From: Aphanomyces cochlioides
Taxonomy: Eukaryota; Oomycota; Saprolegniomycetes; Saprolegniales; Verrucalvaceae
Assembly (NCBI GenBank): GCA_019828595.1
Contig: JAHQRK010000021.1
Span: 620,001-684,000 of the forward strand
Direction of reading: 5' to 3'
DNA: 64,000 bases
Part shown: piece after piece, positions 59,623 through 64,000 of the stretch
How the letters are laid out: each line of letters opens with the position of its first letter
Position numbering within the stretch: position 1 is the stretch's first letter
Program-made: the position numbers and the translations under genes
The notes under the pieces: model-generated
The model's input: only the letters and a program-made list of their open reading frames with translations
What the model was told of the DNA's origin: nothing
The model's database searches: none

Positions 59623-60788
59623 CTCCCCCACACCACACCCGCGACGCAGTAATAGCGAGCTGTTGCGTGGTGGTTTATATTTAGAGACGACCGATCAAGT
59701 GCAGTTTCAATGCACGAGGCAGGTGTTTCACCTCATTGCATGCCTAAACATCGCAAGCACTCCGAGATTGATGCATCTACTTTGTCGTATCATGGGTTCA
59801 AAGGGGAAGCAATTGTAGAGCTGGCTTGTGCTCCATCCATCATGGAATTAAATTTCACAAGTTTGAAATGTCAGGTCGACAAATCCAATCTCGCCCTACA
59901 TAGTGCCCCTTCTCGACGATGCCGCGACAACGTCTTGGAACAATTGTCCGAGACCTCTTGAACTTTGCATTGTCGGGGTAAAATATAATCTCAAATGTTT
60001 GAAATGTCATCGTCATTGCTTGGATAGACAAAAGCATCCTCACGATTTGGAAGGAGACCCCTATCCACACCGGAGGAGTCACTACTATGACGGGCTTGTC
60101 GAGGTCCAGAGGAGTGGGAGATAGCAAACTTGCGGTCATTGTGTCCTTGAATTCGAAGCGACCGGATAAGATGGAATTTCACAACTTCGAAGTGTCACCT
60201 AGATACCAGAAGGTGCAACAGCCAACTACTATTGTACGGGCGAATTGAGATCGTGCTCATATCTCGAGAACCACATGTCCGATTTAAATGATTCGAGAAA
60301 ATAATAAAAATTGAAACAGTTTAGAAGATTAAAAAATGCATGGCACCTCTACTTTTGTATGTCATGTGCATTAAAATACAGGTTAATTTTTTGGGATATT
60401 TTTCAACTTCCTCTAGTAGCGATTAGGGTATAATCCTAGTAATTCCATTGGTTGAAATGCTTTGTGTGATACGAGAAAAACGCGTTTTAATCCTCATATT
60501 GATTTACCACATTTATTTAACCTAGAGTATTATTATTGGTCGCGTGAAATTCACCTGGGTGACAGTGGAACGATCGATACATTTGATAGCGGAGATGCTG
60601 CCCGACTGCGTGCTTTAACTGTGGCAATTCTTCAAAGAAGCATCTTATTCATTGAAAGCCTTTGCTAAACATAGATGCAATTACGTTCTATTATATCTCC
60701 GAATTTCACGCTCGAAAGTGTTCAAAATGACAATTTAATGTTGGATTTTCTGTCAGCTGCCCGATGTCAATTTGCCCCTACAATACTT
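59623..60788. other. repeat-bearing spacer
   Basis: No gene is supported. Copies of a word related to TTTCACAAGTTTGAAATGTC lie at about 59856, 59992 and 60175, and again in either orientation at 62009, 62117 and 62153. A ccggataag word occurs at 60162. Confidence 0.4.
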
Positions 60789-61067
60789 AGTACTACACCA
60801 TTTGCCGGTTTAGTTCGTTTAACTTGCGATATATACGTATGGACACGGTTCCGAGCCAGGCACAGTTTCGAGCCACAACTTGATTGGCTAAATTAAAATG
60901 TTTACGCCAATAAAAACAAAGTAAAGAGGAATTATCCGATATCGTTGAGTTGTGAATATCTTTATCCGTATACGGATAAGGTGGCTCGAATTTGTTTTCA
61001 GCAAATCATAACCACAGGTTCAATTAAGAAACCCACAGGTCTTACCCATTTAAAGTTTGAGAATAGG

Positions 61068-61145
61068 TCGATATATTTTTTGAGGAAACAGAAAGAATTC
61101 ATTATTTCAAATGCATTCTTTCTGTTTCCTCAAAAAATATATCGA
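61068..61145. repeat. perfect 31-bp-arm inverted repeat (hairpin)
   Basis: The arm 61068-61098 (starting tcgatatattttttgagg) is the exact reverse complement of 61115-61145, with a 16-base loop at 61099-61114. No mismatch was found. It lies inside the foldback element, between its outer left terminus and the inner arms. Confidence 0.9.
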
Positions 61146-61240
61146 ATTCAAGCAAGACCATTGGCTAGCGGATCTACATTTTTGATGACGTTTTTGAAAA
61201 TGTATAAATAGTTGCCTGTTGCCTGACTCTATTGATGTGT

Positions 61241-61810
61241 ATATTTCGTATCACGTGCAATATATTTCGTATGACTTGCAATGTATTTCGTATGACTTGC
61301 ATTTAATTTGCGACGAAAATCGATTTATATTTCGCCTGACTTGCATTATATTTCATACCTCTTGCATTTAATTTCGAATTTTTAGCTTATATTTCGTAGC
61401 ACGTGCATTTAAATTCGTATAAATGCAAAATATATTCAATCTCCTATTGAGATTTGAAGTTTCACATGTGTTGCAGTGTTGGCTTGAGCTATGAATTTGC
61501 GACGGGCAGCCGCATATGAACTCTGCTGAGCTTGCTTGATGCTCGCATTGACTTATGGCGATTGAAGTGTCCCATCAATTTCTTATGAGTTCGATAACAA
61601 TTTTTTGAAAATCTTTCTATGGACTTTTTCTCTTCTCTGCGAAATTAAATGCACGTGATACGAAATATAAGCTAAAAAATACGAAATTAAATGCAAGAGG
61701 TATGAAATATAATGCAAGTCAGGCGAAATATAAATCGCGGGTCACGAAATTAAATGCAAATCAGACGAAATATATAGCATGTCATACGAAATATATTGAC
61801 GAAATATATC
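61241..61810. repeat. inner inverted arms of short tandem units
   Basis: About 175 bp (61241-61417) reappear inverted at about 61639-61810. The best-conserved part is 61323-61376 against 61682-61735. Each arm contains several diverged units of about 22 bp with the core tttcgta..acttgca, some carrying CACGTG. Confidence 0.75.
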
Positions 61811-61851
61811 GCAAGTTAAACGAACTATAAAACGGCAAATGGTGTAGTACT

Positions 61852-62292
61852 GTACTCATCGGTCGACGGCAAGAATCTATCGAGTACAAGATAAAGATTT
61901 ACAACAAAGAAAGTTTCTTCACGACGTGTCAAATATAATTTCGCACGTTGAAGTGCTGTGTCCAGGGCTTTCATTGTGTCCCCTGGGGCCGAGGGGACAC
62001 TGTCGATGACATTTCAAACAAGTGATATTATTGAGGATGACTCATTTCGCATCTTCCGTCGACACGAAAAGAACCCATCGTTGCAAATCCTTCAGAGAAC
62101 CTTCATCTGTTGTAGACACTTCAAATTTGTGAAATATTCTTTATGCTGCTCATTCACAAGTTTGAAACGCCATACCAATATCGACGACTCAACAACGCAG
62201 ACGTGTCTTCGGGGCCTTCAACTCTTTGTCGACGACATGACACGCCACTCCTCATGCGTTCTTTGGAATAAATCTAACAGTGCATTAATATG
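61852..62292. other. spacer downstream of the globin gene
   Basis: A 148-residue (+) frame (61958-62404) overlaps the globin 3' end and has no recognised features. It also holds inverted copies of the ttcacaagtttgaaa word. No gene is supported. Confidence 0.4.
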
Positions 62293-63675
62293 TTATGCTG
62301 ACGCAGAATATGTTCGTCGAGGCACGGTTCGTGACACTTCAAAGGCAGGAATGAGACCTCGTTTGACGATCTCATCTTGGATACGGAGCTTCGAACTGTC
62401 GTAAGTGTACACACGGACACGCGATCGTCGGCCGCCAGCCACGACGAACGCTTTCTCGGCCATCGAGACGAATTCCGGTGGGCCGCAGACATACATGGTA
62501 CGGTGACTCAACTGCGGCACCATATTGGCCAGTAAATCGGGCGTGACGTTCATATCATACTGGATTGTGCAGTTGGGCCATCTTGATAAATCGCCGTAGC
62601 CACGAGCGAGGGCAGCGGCTTCGTCAAAAGACGATGCACATTGGAGAGCGACAACGTTGCCTCGGTAGAGATTCTGGACGCTGTGGAGGGCTTGAATCAT
62701 AGCCATAAACGGCGCACAACCGGCGCCATAACTTACAAAGAGCGGTGCTTCTGGCAGCGTATCAACATCTTCGACGTCAATGCAGATATTCGACTCGATG
62801 TAGTATAAATTGCACGTCGCTCCAATCGCTCGGGATCCAAGCCATGCAGACGATGCTTGGTCGACCAGGATGTCGAGCGTGTGTGTCGCTTTGGGTGAGA
62901 AGGATGCAATGGGGAAATACTTGCGCGTTTCAGTGCCATTGGCTTCAGGGATACCCAAGACGACGCCTTCACCAGGAAGGAATCGCAGTGGGAAATTGTA
63001 CGAGAGCGTCACGCGTCGCACTGAGCCAAATACGTCGACGGCAATCACTGTAGCGGGCAATTCATCCGGAATCGGATCGGGTTCGTGGTTAATGAGCACG
63101 GGAAGCATCAAGTAGAAGAGGAAGCAGTACGCGGTCAAATAGGCCTCCTTGACTTGCCACGACCATTCGTCGCCGCTGACAATTTCGAGCGTTTTGAAAA
63201 GCGTGACGCCCATGGCAGTATAGTCGCTCTTGGCACAGCCATACTTGAGATGGCGCATCGCGAGAGCTTGCATGCGCTCGCCAATAGTGTGCACATTCGC
63301 GACACCCGTGAGCACTTTAATAATCGACGCCAGACTCTTGCCTTGGACATTCATACTCGATCGGAAAATATTGCGCGCCGTGGGGAGGACGGCAAAGAAG
63401 AGGCTGTAGAACGTTCGATGGAAAAATTTGTCGGGCGAGCCGTGTTTGGTCGGGTCAAACGCCGACGTGCCGACGGTGATGGCCGACCAGTTGGCTTTAA
63501 TGAGCGCAATGTGGCGAGGTGTGACGACGGGAAGCTTCACTTCAAACGGCATGTGCTTGACGTATTGCTGGGCATAGTCGTACGAAATCCCCACGCTGCC
63601 GTCGTCCGTGACGAAAATGGTCTTGGCCACCTTGGGCGCCAGAGGACCCGAGTTGCCGCTTGTCAAGTTGCCCAT
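62293..63675 (-). CDS. globin-oxidoreductase fusion (flavohemoglobin-like)
   Basis: A single exon of 460 residues from the ATG at 63675. Flavohemoglobins turn NO and O2 into nitrate using NAD(P)H and FAD. The globin domain spans about residues 55-200, with FFHRTFYSLFFAVLP and the proximal-His segment MQALAMRHLKYGC. The reductase half has an FAD-type RKYFPIAS motif, an NAD-binding GAGCAPFMAMI and a final YVCGPPEFV. The protein begins MGNLTSGNSG, a likely N-myristoylation site, so membrane attachment is predicted; bacterial and yeast flavohemoglobins lack this. An extra segment of about 40 residues precedes the globin. The longer reading frame to 63723 needs a non-ATG start and is not used. NO dioxygenase activity is inferred, not shown. 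Confidence 0.85.
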   Translation of the reverse strand: MGNLTSGNSGPLAPKVAKTIFVTDDGSVGISYDYAQQYVKHMPFEVKLPVVTPRHIALIKANWSAITVGTSAFDPTKHGSPDKFFHRTFYSLFFAVLPTARNIFRSSMNVQGKSLASIIKVLTGVANVHTIGERMQALAMRHLKYGCAKSDYTAMGVTLFKTLEIVSGDEWSWQVKEAYLTAYCFLFYLMLPVLINHEPDPIPDELPATVIAVDVFGSVRRVTLSYNFPLRFLPGEGVVLGIPEANGTETRKYFPIASFSPKATHTLDILVDQASSAWLGSRAIGATCNLYYIESNICIDVEDVDTLPEAPLFVSYGAGCAPFMAMIQALHSVQNLYRGNVVALQCASSFDEAAALARGYGDLSRWPNCTIQYDMNVTPDLLANMVPQLSHRTMYVCGPPEFVSMAEKAFVVAGGRRSRVRVYTYDSSKLRIQDEIVKRGLIPAFEVSRTVPRRTYSASA

Positions 63676-64000
63676 GGATTGATCAAAAAAAGCAAGACTG
63701 CGAGATGGAAAGTGCTGGCACAATTGCCTCGTGCACCCAAGCGTGACTCACGCATCGACCGTCGAGAGGAGGGCGATGAGCCCATGTGTCGAGTAATTTT
63801 CTCACAATAGTAGTCTATTCCAGCTAATTTCTTAAATCGGTGATACATCCAAAACAGCTTGGCTGTCACGCATCAACGGTGCAGGTTGACATGCCGACGA
63901 GGAACGCGATAGAAGCTTGAGAGAGAGTGTCTGGACAATTGAGAATACTGCACTGATCGCGTTGTTTATCGTCACTGCACAATTTGACGCTTTTGGATGA
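63676..64000. other. upstream region of the globin gene
   Basis: No supported gene to the window edge. It should contain the promoter of the (-) globin-reductase. Short frames overlap the gene start only. Confidence 0.4.

Larger units (their letters stand above)
60789..61851. mobile_element. foldback/TIR element, ~1.06 kb, non-coding
   Basis: The left terminus AGTACTACACCATTTGCCG (60789-60807) is matched in inverse by CGGCAAATGGTGTAGTACT ending at 61851, and the match continues inward through tagttcgtttaacttgcgatatat. Inside, two further long arms (about 61241-61417 and 61639-61810) are nearly perfect inverse copies, built of repeated units like atatttcgtatgacttgc. No transposase frame is present. 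It is probably a non-autonomous element moved in trans; the class is not assigned. AGTACT is itself palindromic, so the exact target duplication cannot be set. Confidence 0.7.

Noticed and set aside
63676..63723. Longer globin-reductase with 16 extra N-terminal residues
   Set aside because: The longer frame has no ATG. The ATG at 63675 gives a sensible MG start.

Overview
The window is eukaryotic nuclear DNA, almost certainly from an oomycete of the Saprolegniales type. No species is assigned. The genes are dense and cut by very short GT-AG introns: 62 resolved here, 33-55 nt long, usually beginning gta and ending tag. The gene content also fits: a START protein with a degenerate FYVE-like finger, Crinkler-type kinase fragments, a globin-reductase fusion, VPS13, Ecm29 and GINS. 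For every multi-exon gene given with exon positions, the exon lengths sum to a multiple of three. Codon use shifts from GC-rich at the left (Sec24) to more AT-rich around VPS13 and RCC1.

Layout. 1-4.2 kb: the last exon of a small DUF3128/PANTS-like gene, then a seven-exon Sec24 (COPII cargo adaptor). 4.9-6.5 kb: START + FYVE-like protein (-). 6.9 kb: tRNA-Ser(GCU). 7-12.2 kb: a gene-poor accessory stretch with a possible membrane protein, a Crinkler-kinase N-domain fragment (+) and a frameshifted Crinkler-kinase pseudogene (-). 12.8-16.5 kb: Cep57-like centrosome/basal-body protein and a nucleotide-sugar transporter (both -). 16.5-20.4 kb: AT-rich decayed DNA with a pogo-type transposase pseudogene. 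20.4-25.9 kb: Ecm29 proteasome adaptor (+). 26-29.7 kb: a tiny secreted protein, a long coiled-coil protein and mitochondrial ferredoxin, all (-).

31.1-33.2 kb: two tandem Ras-like GTPases, each with an N-terminal doublecortin/ubiquitin-like domain and a C-terminal CaaX box. 33.3-36.7 kb: ankyrin-repeat protein and class II fumarase (-). 38.3-49.6 kb: a 17-exon VPS13-family lipid-transfer protein of about 3,525 residues. Its stop codon abuts, with no spacer, the stop of a convergent EF-hand-like/RCC1 gene. 52.3-56.5 kb: a four-helix membrane protein, a micro-gene, an RRM-RRM-(CCCH)x6 RNA-binding protein, a small Cys-rich protein and GINS subunit PSF2. A small terminal-inverted-repeat element lies 44 bp upstream of PSF2. 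57-59.6 kb: AMPK/SNF1-like kinase with a UBA-like domain and a long Pro/Thr/Ala-rich tail. 59.7-62.2 kb: repeat-rich DNA holding a ~1.06 kb foldback element with a perfect 31-bp-arm hairpin. 62.3-63.7 kb: a globin-oxidoreductase with a likely N-myristoylation start.

Most genes are unrelated housekeeping functions: vesicle traffic, proteasome, replication, Fe-S metabolism, lipid transfer and TCA cycle. The least ordinary items are the DCX-like Ras pair, the globin-reductase, the Crinkler remnants and the two inverted-repeat elements. No bacterial-type features (operons, CRISPR) are present.
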